Shown: piece by piece, positions 15,359-22,081 of the stretch | Layout: each line of letters opens with the position of its first letter | How positions within the stretch are numbered: position 1 is the stretch's first letter | NCBI GenBank assembly: GCA_964509125.1 | Contig: CAZDVZ010000016.1 | Span: forward strand, 1-43,264 | DNA: 43,264 nt | Source: SIG653 sp964509125 | GTDB taxonomy: Bacteria; Bacillota; Clostridia; Oscillospirales; CAG-382 | Reading direction: 5' to 3' | Translations under genes and position numbers: made by a program | The notes under the pieces: generated by a model | What the model saw: only the letters and a program-made list of their open reading frames with translations | Databases searched by the model: none | Told to the model about the DNA's origin: nothing

Positions 15359-16108
15359 ATGATATATATAAAGTCTGACGACGAGTTAGAGTTGATGCGA
15401 AAAGCAGGCAGAATTGCCGCACTCGCTCGTGAGGCTGCGGCTGAATGTATCAGACCCGGTATCACGACCAATTTTATAGATTCGACAGTAAAGCGTGTAA
15501 TCAAATCTCACGGAGCTACCCCTTCATTTTTGGGATATGCAGGGTTTCCGGCTTCGGCATGTATAAGCGTAAACGAAGAATTGATTCATGGAATCCCTTC
15601 GGGACGTGTGCTGAAAGAAGGAGACGTTGTAAAAATTGACGTTGGCGCTAACTTTAAAGGGTATCATGGAGACTGCGCGGGAACATTTGGCGTAGGCTCC
15701 ATAAGCCCGGAGGCCAAAAAGCTTATTGAAGTAACAGAACAGAGCTTTTTCCAAGGTATCAAGAAGGCGATTCCGGGAAATCGCATAGGCGATATATCCG
15801 CCGCTGTTCAAAGTTATATAGAGAGCTTTGGTTACGGAGTGATAAGAGATTATGTGGGACACGGAATAGGCAGAGCCCTACATGAATCTCCTGAAGTCCC
15901 GAATTATGCATCAAAGGTTAGAGGCCCAAAACTTGAAAAGGGAATGACAATTGCTGTTGAACCCATGGTTGCGGAAGGATCGTTTGAGGTTAAGGTTCTT
16001 TCAAACGATTGGACGGTGGTAACTTGCGATGGTTCAATGACAGCACATTACGAAAATACCATAGCGATACTCGAAAACGGTCCAATAATTTTGACGGACC
16101 CAAGGTGA
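15359..16108 (+). CDS. map: Methionine aminopeptidase, type I
   Basis: It removes the N-terminal methionine from nascent proteins. The 249-aa product has the five metal ligands of the family: D94 (VKIDVGA), D105 (GDCAGTF), H168 (YVGHGIG), E201 (AVEPMV) and E232 (HYENT), plus the conserved H77 in ELIHGIP. It lacks the N-terminal SEC-C-type zinc extension found in some homologues. GAAAGGAAGAG lies ahead of the ATG. It is followed after 2 bp by the KOW-domain gene. Confidence 0.97.
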   Translation: MIYIKSDDELELMRKAGRIAALAREAAAECIRPGITTNFIDSTVKRVIKSHGATPSFLGYAGFPASACISVNEELIHGIPSGRVLKEGDVVKIDVGANFKGYHGDCAGTFGVGSISPEAKKLIEVTEQSFFQGIKKAIPGNRIGDISAAVQSYIESFGYGVIRDYVGHGIGRALHESPEVPNYASKVRGPKLEKGMTIAVEPMVAEGSFEVKVLSNDWTVVTCDGSMTAHYENTIAILENGPIILTDPR

Positions 16109-16110
16109 TT

Positions 16111-16413
16111 ATGAAAGAAGCTTACTTAGGTTGTATAGTAATTTCCATTAAAGGCAGAGATTCGGGAAATGTTTATGCCGTTGTAAGAGAAGACGAAAAA
16201 TATGTTTTTTTGGCAGATGGAAAACATAAACGTGTTTCTTGCCCTAAAATGAAAAATAAGAAGCATATAAAATGCTTTGGTGAGAATAAGCTTAGTAAGT
16301 ATATGTCCGAGGATGCCTCCGTTACAGACGGAAGGTTGAGGCGAGCTTTAAGAAGATTCACAAAAGAATTGGAAAATGAATTTGTGAAGAATGATTGCCG
16401 AGAGGAGGAATAG
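16111..16413 (+). CDS. KOW-domain RNA-binding protein (L14e-like)
   Basis: A 100-aa protein whose N-terminal half has the KOW-like pattern LGCIVISIKGRDSGNVYAVV, followed by the LADGKHKRVSCPKMKNKKH segment known from the L14e-like proteins that sit between map and infA in many Clostridia. The second half is charged and probably helical. The biological role of this family is not established; RNA or ribosome binding is the usual assignment. The ATG lies 2 bp after the map stop. Its stop codon (16411-16413) lies just after the GGAGG site that serves infA. Confidence 0.85.
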   Translation: MKEAYLGCIVISIKGRDSGNVYAVVREDEKYVFLADGKHKRVSCPKMKNKKHIKCFGENKLSKYMSEDASVTDGRLRRALRRFTKELENEFVKNDCREEE

Positions 16414-16415
16414 TT

Positions 16416-16634
16416 CTGGCAAAAGACGATGTTATAGAGTGTGAGGGCGTGGTAACAGAAGTGTTGCCCAATACTGTGTTCAAAGTACAGCTTACAAACG
16501 GCCACATCATCACGGCACATATATCGGGGAAAATGCGTATGCATTATATCAGAATATTGCCGGGAGACAGAGTTACGGTTGAGGTATCTGTGTATGATCT
16601 GACACAGGGAAGGATCACATTCCGAATGAAATAA
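16416..16634 (+). CDS. infA: Translation initiation factor IF-1 (apparent CTG start)
   Basis: IF-1 binds the A site of the 30S subunit during initiation. From the CTG at 16416 the product is 72 aa, exactly the family length: (M)AKDDVIECEGVV at the start, HISGKMRMHYIRILPGDRV in the middle and RITFRMK at the end. The GGAGG at 16404-16408 is 7 bp ahead of this CTG. The only other in-frame start is a TTG at 16395, which lies upstream of that ribosome binding site and would add seven residues absent from the family. ATG and GTG starts are absent. The CTG start is therefore inferred from the ribosome binding site, the length and the family alignment. Confidence 0.9.
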   Translation: MAKDDVIECEGVVTEVLPNTVFKVQLTNGHIITAHISGKMRMHYIRILPGDRVTVEVSVYDLTQGRITFRMK

Positions 16635-16740
16635 AAATAAAAAGTCAATTATAAGAGTACGGCATTCGTTTGAAAGGCTCACACAGAACGGTTGCCGAAG
16701 TACAAAATCAGTGAGTCGGAAAGGTTTATGGTGAAACTTA

Positions 16741-16854
16741 ATGAAAGTAAGACCTTCTGTAAAAAAGATTTGCGAAAAGTGCAAAGTCATCAAGAGAAAA
16801 GGCAAAGTGATGGTTATTTGCGAGAACCCTAAGCATAAGCAAAAGCAGGGATAA
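16741..16854 (+). CDS. rpmJ: 50S ribosomal protein L36 (zinc type)
   Basis: A 37-aa product, the canonical size of L36. It starts MKVRPSVKKICEKCK and contains the zinc ligands C11, C14, C27 and H32. It lies between infA and rpsM, as expected. The ribosome binding site is weak (GGTG about nine bases upstream), and the 106-bp gap after infA is the longest intergenic space inside the alpha part of the cluster. Confidence 0.97.
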   Translation: MKVRPSVKKICEKCKVIKRKGKVMVICENPKHKQKQG

Positions 16855-16873
16855 GAAAGAGGTGTAAAAATCT

Positions 16874-17242
16874 ATGGCACGTATTTCCGGTGTTGACCTT
16901 CCAAATGCAAAACGCGTAGAAATCGGTCTGACGTACATCTATGGTATCGGCAGAAGCCGTTCTAACGAAATATTGGCAAAAACGGGAATCAATCCCGACA
17001 TCAGAGTAAAAGATTTATCTGAAGACGACGTAGCAAAACTTCGTGAAGTTATCGAAAACGATTACATCGTAGAAGGTGACCTTAGAAGAGAAGTAGCTCT
17101 CAATATAAAGAGAATGATCGAAATCGATTGCTACAGAGGTATCAGACATAGAAAGGGCCTTCCTGTAAGAGGACAGAGAACAAAGACAAACGCTCGTACA
17201 AGAAAAGGACCCGTTAAAACAATAGCTAACAAGAAGAAGTAA
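16874..17242 (+). CDS. rpsM: 30S ribosomal protein S13
   Basis: S13 forms intersubunit bridges and contacts the P-site tRNA. The 122-aa product begins MARISGVDLPNAKRVEIGLTY, has the helix-hairpin-helix segment IYGIGRSRSNEIL, and ends with the basic tail RGQRTKTNARTRKGP. GAAAGAGGTG precedes the ATG. Confidence 0.98.
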   Translation: MARISGVDLPNAKRVEIGLTYIYGIGRSRSNEILAKTGINPDIRVKDLSEDDVAKLREVIENDYIVEGDLRREVALNIKRMIEIDCYRGIRHRKGLPVRGQRTKTNARTRKGPVKTIANKKK

Positions 17243-17257
17243 GCGGAGGAGTAAATA

Positions 17258-17656
17258 ATGGCGAAAGCTCAAAAAAAGACGACTATCAAAAAGCGTCGTG
17301 AACGCAAAAATATTGAAGCAGGCGCAGCTCATATCTGCTCAAGCTTCAACAATACAATTGTAACTATTACCGACCTTAAGGGTAATGCAATTTCTTGGGC
17401 ATCCGCAGGTGAATTGGGTTACAGAGGTTCAAGAAAATCCACTCCTTTTGCGGCACAGATGGCTTCCGAAACTGCTGCAAAAGCAGCAATGGAACACGGT
17501 CTTAAGACTGTAGAAGTATATGTAAAAGGACCCGGACAAGGCAGAGAAGCCGCAATTCGTGCCCTTCAAGTTGCAGGTCTTGACGTAAGACTTATCAAAG
17601 ACGTAACACCCATTCCTCACAATGGATGTAGACCGCCTAAAAGAAGACGTGTTTAA
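17258..17656 (+). CDS. rpsK: 30S ribosomal protein S11
   Basis: S11 lies on the 30S platform near the mRNA exit. The 132-aa product has HICSSFNNTIVTITDLKGN, the GYRGSRKSTPFAAQ loop, and the C-terminal PHNGCRPPKRRRV. GCGGAGG precedes the ATG, 15 bp after rpsM. Confidence 0.98.
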   Translation: MAKAQKKTTIKKRRERKNIEAGAAHICSSFNNTIVTITDLKGNAISWASAGELGYRGSRKSTPFAAQMASETAAKAAMEHGLKTVEVYVKGPGQGREAAIRALQVAGLDVRLIKDVTPIPHNGCRPPKRRRV

Positions 17657-17680
17657 TTTATAACGGAGGTAATTAGACGT

Positions 17681-18313
17681 ATGGCAAGATATACAGGACC
17701 CGTTTGCAGACTCTGCCGCAGAGAAGGAACAAAACTTTTCCTTAAAGGCGACAAATGCACATCAAGCAAATGCCCTCTTACACATAGAGAATCTGCTCCC
17801 GGACAACATGGCGCAGCCAACGCTCGTAAAAGAGTAAAGGAATATGGCTTGCAGCTCAGAGAGAAGCAGAAGGCAAAGAGGTATTATGGTATCCTCGAAA
17901 AGCAATTTAAGAACTATTTCGAAAAAGCTGATAAGAAGGAAGGCCAAACCGGTGAAAACCTTCTTGCGATGATCGAAAGACGTTTGGACAACGTGGTATA
18001 CCGCGCAGGTATGGCTTCCAGCCGTGCTGAAGCAAGACAGTTGGTACTCCACGGTCACTTTACGGTAAACGGTAAAAAGGTTAATATTCCTTCCTACTTG
18101 GTAAAAGCAGGAAACGTAATAACTTTCAAAGAAAAGAGCCGTGATTCCGCGAAAATTAAAATGCTTGTCGAGAATATCTCCGACAGGTCAGTACCCGCTT
18201 GGTTGGATGTAAACAAGGATACAGCAGTTGCTACAGTTGTGGCACTTCCCACAAGAGCAGACGTTGAATTTCCCTTTGAAGAACATCTTATTGTTGAGTT
18301 GTACTCCAAGTAA
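17681..18313 (+). CDS. rpsD: 30S ribosomal protein S4 (zinc type)
   Basis: S4 starts 30S assembly and is part of the mRNA entry channel. The 210-aa product has an N-terminal zinc knuckle (C9, C12, C26, C31), the segment RLDNVVYRAGMASSRAEARQ leading into an S4 RNA-binding domain (about residues 100-165), and LVLHGHFTVNGKKVNIPS. CGGAGGT precedes the ATG. In Firmicutes rpsD is often elsewhere on the chromosome; here it is within the alpha operon, which is common in Clostridia. Confidence 0.98.
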   Translation: MARYTGPVCRLCRREGTKLFLKGDKCTSSKCPLTHRESAPGQHGAANARKRVKEYGLQLREKQKAKRYYGILEKQFKNYFEKADKKEGQTGENLLAMIERRLDNVVYRAGMASSRAEARQLVLHGHFTVNGKKVNIPSYLVKAGNVITFKEKSRDSAKIKMLVENISDRSVPAWLDVNKDTAVATVVALPTRADVEFPFEEHLIVELYSK

Positions 18314-18379
18314 TGCTTTGCGATATATTGCCGCTTAGCATAGTTTTTAATGCGTGTGTCGCAAATAAGGAGGTAACAA

Positions 18380-19333
18380 ATGCTTGAGATCAAAAGACCT
18401 AATATCGTAGTTGAAGAAATGAGCGAATACGGAAGAAAGGGCAAGTTTGTTGTAGAGCCTCTTGAAAGAGGATATGGAACAACATTGGGAAATTCTCTCA
18501 GAAGAATCCTTTTAAGCTCACTTCCCGGCGTTGCCGTTACAAGTATAAAAATTGACGGTGTTCTTCATGAAATATCTACAGTAGAAGGCGTCAGAGAGGA
18601 TGTTACTGAAATTGTTCTGAACGTAAAGGGAATTGTTGCGAAGCTCCATTCTCAGGAACCCAAAACCGTACTTATCGATGTTATGGGGCCTAAGATAGTA
18701 ACTGCAGGCGACATTATTTCCGATGCGGATTTGGAAATATGTAACCCCGAACATTGTATCGCAACCGTTGAAGAAGGCGAACGCTTCGTAATGGAGCTTA
18801 CCTTTGATCACGGAAGAGGATATGTATCTTCCTCTAAAAATAAAGAGAAAGCACAAAAACCTATTATCGGTACAATTTATACTGATTCCATATTTACTCC
18901 TGTTTACAGTGCATATTATACTGTAGAAAATACAAGAGTAGGTAATATTACAGATTACGACAAGCTAACTTTGTCTGTTGAAACGAACGGCACGATAACC
19001 GCAAACGAAGCGGTTTCCTTGGCCGCAAAAATCATGAATGATCTTCTTTCCTTGTTCGTAGACTTGTCTGATGAAGCAAAGAATTTAGATGTTCTTGTTG
19101 ATGGCGAAGAAACAAAGAAAGAAAAAGACCTCATGCTTGCAATTGAAGATCTTGAACTTTCTGTTCGTTCTTTCAACTGCCTTAAGAGAGCAGGAATAAA
19201 TACCGTTGAAGACCTCATCAATTATACTGAAGAAGAAATGATGAGAGTAAGAAACATGGGTAAGAAATCCTTGGAAGAAGTTATTCATAAGCTTGATTCC
19301 ATGGGACTTTCACTCAGGAAGACTGAAGAATAA
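18380..19333 (+). CDS. rpoA: DNA-directed RNA polymerase subunit alpha
   Basis: Alpha forms the dimer on which RNA polymerase assembles. The 317-aa product has the N-terminal dimer domain (EPLERGYGTTLGNSLRRILL, about residues 28-47; then GVLHEISTVEGVREDV) and the C-terminal DNA-binding domain (about 250-317; SVRSFNCLKRAGINTVEDL and VRNMGKKSLEEV). AAGGAGG precedes the ATG. It lies between rpsD and rplQ, as usual. Confidence 0.98.
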   Translation: MLEIKRPNIVVEEMSEYGRKGKFVVEPLERGYGTTLGNSLRRILLSSLPGVAVTSIKIDGVLHEISTVEGVREDVTEIVLNVKGIVAKLHSQEPKTVLIDVMGPKIVTAGDIISDADLEICNPEHCIATVEEGERFVMELTFDHGRGYVSSSKNKEKAQKPIIGTIYTDSIFTPVYSAYYTVENTRVGNITDYDKLTLSVETNGTITANEAVSLAAKIMNDLLSLFVDLSDEAKNLDVLVDGEETKKEKDLMLAIEDLELSVRSFNCLKRAGINTVEDLINYTEEEMMRVRNMGKKSLEEVIHKLDSMGLSLRKTEE

Positions 19334-19351
19334 TAGAAGGAGGCAACTCAA

Positions 19352-19795
19352 ATGCCGGGTACAAGAAAGTTAGGCAGAAAAACCGACCATAGAATGGCTA
19401 TGCTTAAAGGCATGGTAACATATCTTTTTGAAGTCGGACAGATAGAAACAACATATACACGCGCTAAGGAAGTTAGCGCATTGGCTGAAAAAATGATTAC
19501 CATAGGTAAGACAAATAATTTGGCAGCCAAGAGAAAGGCTTTTGCATTCCTTAAAAAGGAAACAGTAGTTTATAAACTCTTTTCCGAGATTGCTCCTTTG
19601 TATGCAGATGTAAACGGCGGTTATACCGCAGTTTATAAGCTCGGTCCCCGTCGTGGCGACGGTGCAGAAATGGCAATCATTAAGCTTCTCAATGCTGATT
19701 CTGTCTACAAGAAAGTAGAAGAAGACGAAAAAGCAGCTAAGAAGAAAGAAAAAGAAGCAAAAAAAGCCGAAAAAGAAGAAAAGAAAGAAGACTAA
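19352..19795 (+). CDS. rplQ: 50S ribosomal protein L17 with charged C-terminal tail
   Basis: L17 lies near the exit tunnel on the solvent side. The 147-aa product has the family core (RKLGRKTDHRMAMLKGMVTYL; YTAVYKLGPRRGDGAEMAII) up to about residue 122, followed by a tail of about 25 residues made almost only of K, E, A and D. Tails of this kind occur in some Clostridia. AAGGAGG precedes the ATG. It is the last gene of the ribosomal operon. Confidence 0.97.
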   Translation: MPGTRKLGRKTDHRMAMLKGMVTYLFEVGQIETTYTRAKEVSALAEKMITIGKTNNLAAKRKAFAFLKKETVVYKLFSEIAPLYADVNGGYTAVYKLGPRRGDGAEMAIIKLLNADSVYKKVEEDEKAAKKKEKEAKKAEKEEKKED

Positions 19796-19812
19796 TTTTG
19801 TTTGATAAGATG

Positions 19813-19853
19813 AGCTGTAAAAAACAGATACGTTTTTTACAGCTTTATCTTTT
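19813..19853 (+). terminator. Terminator of the ribosomal operon
   Basis: A perfect 13-bp stem (AGCTGTAAAAAAC / GTTTTTTACAGCT) with a 6-base loop begins 17 bp after the rplQ stop codon and runs into a T-rich tail (TTATCTTTT). Part of it is copied in the downstream 107-bp repeat, but that copy lacks most of the left arm of the stem. Confidence 0.85.
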
Positions 19854-20138
19854 GTATGAGATAGCTGTGGGGATGTTAAATCGAACGCTCGTTAAATAAA
19901 ACTCAATATAGAAGTCAGCGTTGGATGAAAACAGATACGTTTTTTACAGCTTTATCTTTTGTATGAGATAGCTGTGGGGATGNNNNNNNNNNNNNNNNNN
20001 NNNNNNNNNNNNNNNNNNNNNNNNNNNNNNNNNNNNNNNNNNNNNNNNNNNNNNNNNNNNNNNNNNNNNNNNNNNNNNNNNNAATCGAACGCTCGTTAAA
20101 TAAAACTCAATATAGAAGTCAGCGTTGGATGAAAACAT
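19821..20138. repeat. 107-bp tandem repeat interrupted by an assembly gap
   Basis: A unit beginning AAAACAGATACG at 19821 restarts at 19928, an exact period of 107 bp. The second copy runs into the N block at GTGGGGATG. After the N block the sequence resumes at AATCGAACGCTC, a position inside the same unit, and completes it up to 20136 or so. The array therefore has at least three partial or full units, and the true number is unknown because the gap lies inside it. No open frame is present. Confidence 0.85.
19983..20082. other. Assembly gap (100 N)
   Basis: Exactly 100 undetermined bases, the usual size of a scaffold spacer of unknown true length. Both flanks belong to the 107-bp repeat, so the contigs most likely broke on that repeat. 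The linkage of the ribosomal operon to sigG rests on scaffolding. Confidence 0.97.
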
Positions 20139-20184
20139 AAACTTTTCACACCAACATACTTTTTTAATTTGTTTATAAAATAGT

Positions 20185-20214
20185 GAAATATTCCTCCCTT
20201 TGTGGGGCAAAATA
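20185..20214 (+). promoter_or_regulatory. Candidate sigma-F promoter of sigG
   Basis: The sequence GGGCAAAATA at 20205-20214 fits the Bacillus sigma-F -10 consensus GGnnAnAhTr at every fixed position. Upstream at 20185-20190 is GAAATA, a partial match to the -35 GyATA, with a 14-bp spacer (15 is usual). sigG is transcribed by sigma F in Bacillus, so the match is what one would expect. Confidence 0.5.
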
Positions 20215-20242
20215 GTTTTGCAATGCATAGGGAGGTTTTTCA

Positions 20243-21013
20243 ATGTATAACAAAGTCGAAATATGCGGAATCAATACAAGTTCCCTCAAGGTTTTGTCGG
20301 AAGAAGAAAAAACCGATTTGATGAAAAAAGTAAAAAATGGCGACAACATGGCGCGTGAAGAGCTGATAAACGGTAACTTAAGACTCGTACTCAGCGTTTT
20401 ACAAGGCTTTCAAAATCGTGGCGAAAACCCCGATGACCTGTTTCAGGTCGGGTGTATAGGATTGATTAAAGCAATTGACAACTTTGATATGTCTCTCGAT
20501 GTGAAATTTTCCACATATGCAGTTCCCATGATCGTTGGAGAAATAAGGCGTTATTTACGTGATAACAACCCTATTCGAGTATCACGTTCCGTGAGAGATC
20601 TGGCGTATAAGGCACTTCAAGCTAAAGAGGAGCTTCAAGTAAAGTTATCCAGAGAGCCGTCAAATGCAGAAATAGCAAAACATTTGGATGTGAAGATAGA
20701 AGCGGTGGTGAACGCCCTTGAGGCTATCGTTGACCCTGTGTCGATTTTTGAGCCGGTTTATTCTGATGGTGCAGACTCCATTTATCTGTTTGACCAAATA
20801 AGCGATAAAAAAGATACAAGCGAAAAGTGGATAACCGATATAGCTCTATATTCCGCACTTAACAAGCTTTGCGGAAGGGAAAGAGATATTATTGACCTGA
20901 GATTTTTTAAAGGAAAGACGCAAACCGAAGTAGCGTCCGAAGTGGGAATCTCACAAGCTCAAGTTTCCAGGATTGAAAAAAACGCCCTTGAACACATGAA
21001 ATCGGAACTTTAA
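20243..21013 (+). CDS. sigG: RNA polymerase sporulation sigma factor G
   Basis: Sigma G drives late forespore genes after engulfment in endospore formers. The 256-aa product matches SigG over its full length, including the diagnostic N-terminus NKVEICGINTS that distinguishes it from SigF. Core-binding and -10 recognition (regions 2.1-2.4) include NGNLRLVLS, DDLFQVGCIGLIKAIDNFD and FSTYAVPMIVGEIRRYLRDN; region 4 has the helix-turn-helix KTQTEVASEVGISQAQVSRIEK. GGAGG precedes the ATG. In Bacillus and many Clostridia sigG follows spoIIGA-sigE; here it stands alone, convergent with a SLOG-fold gene. Confidence 0.96.
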   Translation: MYNKVEICGINTSSLKVLSEEEKTDLMKKVKNGDNMAREELINGNLRLVLSVLQGFQNRGENPDDLFQVGCIGLIKAIDNFDMSLDVKFSTYAVPMIVGEIRRYLRDNNPIRVSRSVRDLAYKALQAKEELQVKLSREPSNAEIAKHLDVKIEAVVNALEAIVDPVSIFEPVYSDGADSIYLFDQISDKKDTSEKWITDIALYSALNKLCGRERDIIDLRFFKGKTQTEVASEVGISQAQVSRIEKNALEHMKSEL

Positions 21014-21052
21014 AAAAGAAAGTACGAATCATTTTCGTATAATGGCAATTCA

Positions 21053-21088
21053 AAAAGCTGTTCGGTGAAGCATCATCGAGCAGCTTTT
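21053..21088. terminator. Bidirectional terminator between sigG and the SLOG-fold gene
   Basis: A 16-bp stem (AAAAGCTGTTCGGTGA against TCATCGAGCAGCTTTT, with two G-T wobbles) and an AGCA loop. A-rich and T-rich edges give U-tracts in both directions, the longer one on the minus strand. It lies 40 bp after the sigG stop and 11 bp beyond the stop of the minus-strand gene. Confidence 0.8.
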
Positions 21089-21098
21089 AAAACCATCG

Positions 21099-21569
21099 TT
21101 ACGATATTAGTATAATTTTTTTTCCTTTTTTTCTTGCATAATCCAATGCAATTTTAGTTCCGCTTCGTTTTCCTGTCTGTAGTAGGCTTTCATTGTAGTA
21201 TACAACACAAAAACAACTTTTATTAATGAGCTCGTAGTTTCTTTCTATATATGTTGCTTTTCCCGCTTTTGAAATTTTAGGTGGATAGTATGTTTGTTCA
21301 AATGATTTTAGCAAAAATGATAGGTACGATTGATCAATATTTGGATATTCTGCCCTTACATAAATTCGTTTTATGTAAGGATATTTTATTTTAAGCAAAC
21401 TAACTCTTTCGTGACATAATGAATCAAATTCACTTCTGCTTCCAAAAAGAAAAGTACGGACATTGTGGTGAATAATTAAGTTTTCAATAATGTTATCAAG
21501 TGTTATCTCTAATTTTTCGTCTTTATATATTTTTCTGTGCCCCCAAAAACAACAAGTTTTTTCTTCCAA
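21099..21569 (-). CDS. SLOG-fold protein (YpsA / DUF1273-like)
   Basis: A 156-aa protein with an N-terminal CCFWGHR motif (residues 6-12), matching the CxFTGHR signature of YpsA/DUF1273-type SLOG proteins. These have a Rossmann-like fold thought to bind nucleotide-like ligands; their biochemical role is unsettled. Later segments fit the fold: FLFGSRSEFDSLCHE and the C-terminal SGTKIALDYARKKGKKIILI. Start: an ATG lies at 21578, but the AAGGAG site touches it; the TTG at 21569 is nine bases downstream of the site and gives the usual N-terminus. It is divergent from an XRE regulator and shares two palindromes with it. Confidence 0.75.
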   Translation of the reverse strand: MEEKTCCFWGHRKIYKDEKLEITLDNIIENLIIHHNVRTFLFGSRSEFDSLCHERVSLLKIKYPYIKRIYVRAEYPNIDQSYLSFLLKSFEQTYYPPKISKAGKATYIERNYELINKSCFCVVYYNESLLQTGKRSGTKIALDYARKKGKKIILIS

Positions 21570-21603
21570 ATGTAGCATCTCCTTTTATAAAAAATATTAA
21601 ACT

Positions 21604-21620
21604 ATGTCCTAATAGGATAT
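21604..21620. promoter_or_regulatory. Operator 1 of the SLOG/XRE pair
   Basis: ATGTCC-TAATA-GGATAT, an inverted repeat with one mismatch. It lies close to the SLOG-fold gene. Same design as operator 2, with centres 32 bp apart (about three helical turns, so on the same face of the DNA). Confidence 0.6.
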
Positions 21621-21635
21621 ATGCGTTATTTTAAC

Positions 21636-21652
21636 ATATCCAATTAGGATAT
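21636..21652. promoter_or_regulatory. Operator 2 of the SLOG/XRE pair
   Basis: ATATCC-AATTA-GGATAT, with perfect 6-bp arms. It lies between a TTAACA (21631-21636) and a TACAAT (21652-21657) that could serve as -35 and -10 for the XRE gene, so bound protein would block that promoter. The XRE protein itself is the likely ligand. Confidence 0.65.
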
Positions 21653-21684
21653 ACAATAATATTACATAAAAAGGTGGTGAAAAA

Positions 21685-22035
21685 ATGAACATCGATTATT
21701 GTTATATAGGAAAAAGAATAAGAGAGTTCCGCATTAATAAAGGTTGGACACAAGCAAAACTCGCAGAAAGATCGGGAGTGGAGCCGTCTAATATTTCTCA
21801 CATAGAGCGAGGAGCAACTAAGTTAAGTCTTCCTACATTGGTAAATATATCAAATGCACTTAATGTCACTCTTGATGAACTGGTGTATGATAGTTTGATA
21901 AAAAGTTCTCATGTATCTTGTTCAATTATAGATGAGCTTCTTTCGGATTGTACTTCTGATGAAATAAAAGCACTCACAGAGGTTTTGAAAACAACAAAGT
22001 CTGTATTGAGGAAAAGTTATAGCTTAAAAAAGTAA
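21685..22035 (+). CDS. XRE-family transcriptional regulator
   Basis: A 116-aa protein with an N-terminal helix-turn-helix (about residues 8-67: IGKRIREFRINKGWTQAKLAE, then PSNISHIERGATKLSLPTLVNISNALNVTLDEL), typical of the SinR/Cro-like family in Clostridia. The C-terminal 45 residues look helical and may dimerise. AAGGTGGTG precedes the ATG. It is divergent from the SLOG-fold gene; the two palindromes in the gap suggest that it controls itself and that neighbour (inference). It ends before a strong shared terminator facing cysK. Confidence 0.9.
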   Translation: MNIDYCYIGKRIREFRINKGWTQAKLAERSGVEPSNISHIERGATKLSLPTLVNISNALNVTLDELVYDSLIKSSHVSCSIIDELLSDCTSDEIKALTEVLKTTKSVLRKSYSLKK

Positions 22036-22037
22036 AA

Positions 22038-22080
22038 AAAGGGGATGCAATAAAATTTGTTTTTGCATCCCCTTTAAAAA
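22038..22080. terminator. Bidirectional terminator between the XRE gene and cysK
   Basis: A perfect 13-bp stem (AAAGGGGATGCAA / TTGCATCCCCTTT) with a 12-base loop. The minus strand carries seven T after the stem, so it is stronger for cysK; the plus side has only three T. Confidence 0.85.
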
Positions 22081-22081
22081 A

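Noticed and set aside
16395..16415. TTG at 16395 as the start of infA
   Set aside because: It lies upstream of the GGAGG site and adds seven residues that IF-1 does not have.
19944..20243. 99-codon open frame across the N block
   Set aside because: About a third of it is undetermined bases; it is an artefact of the assembly gap.
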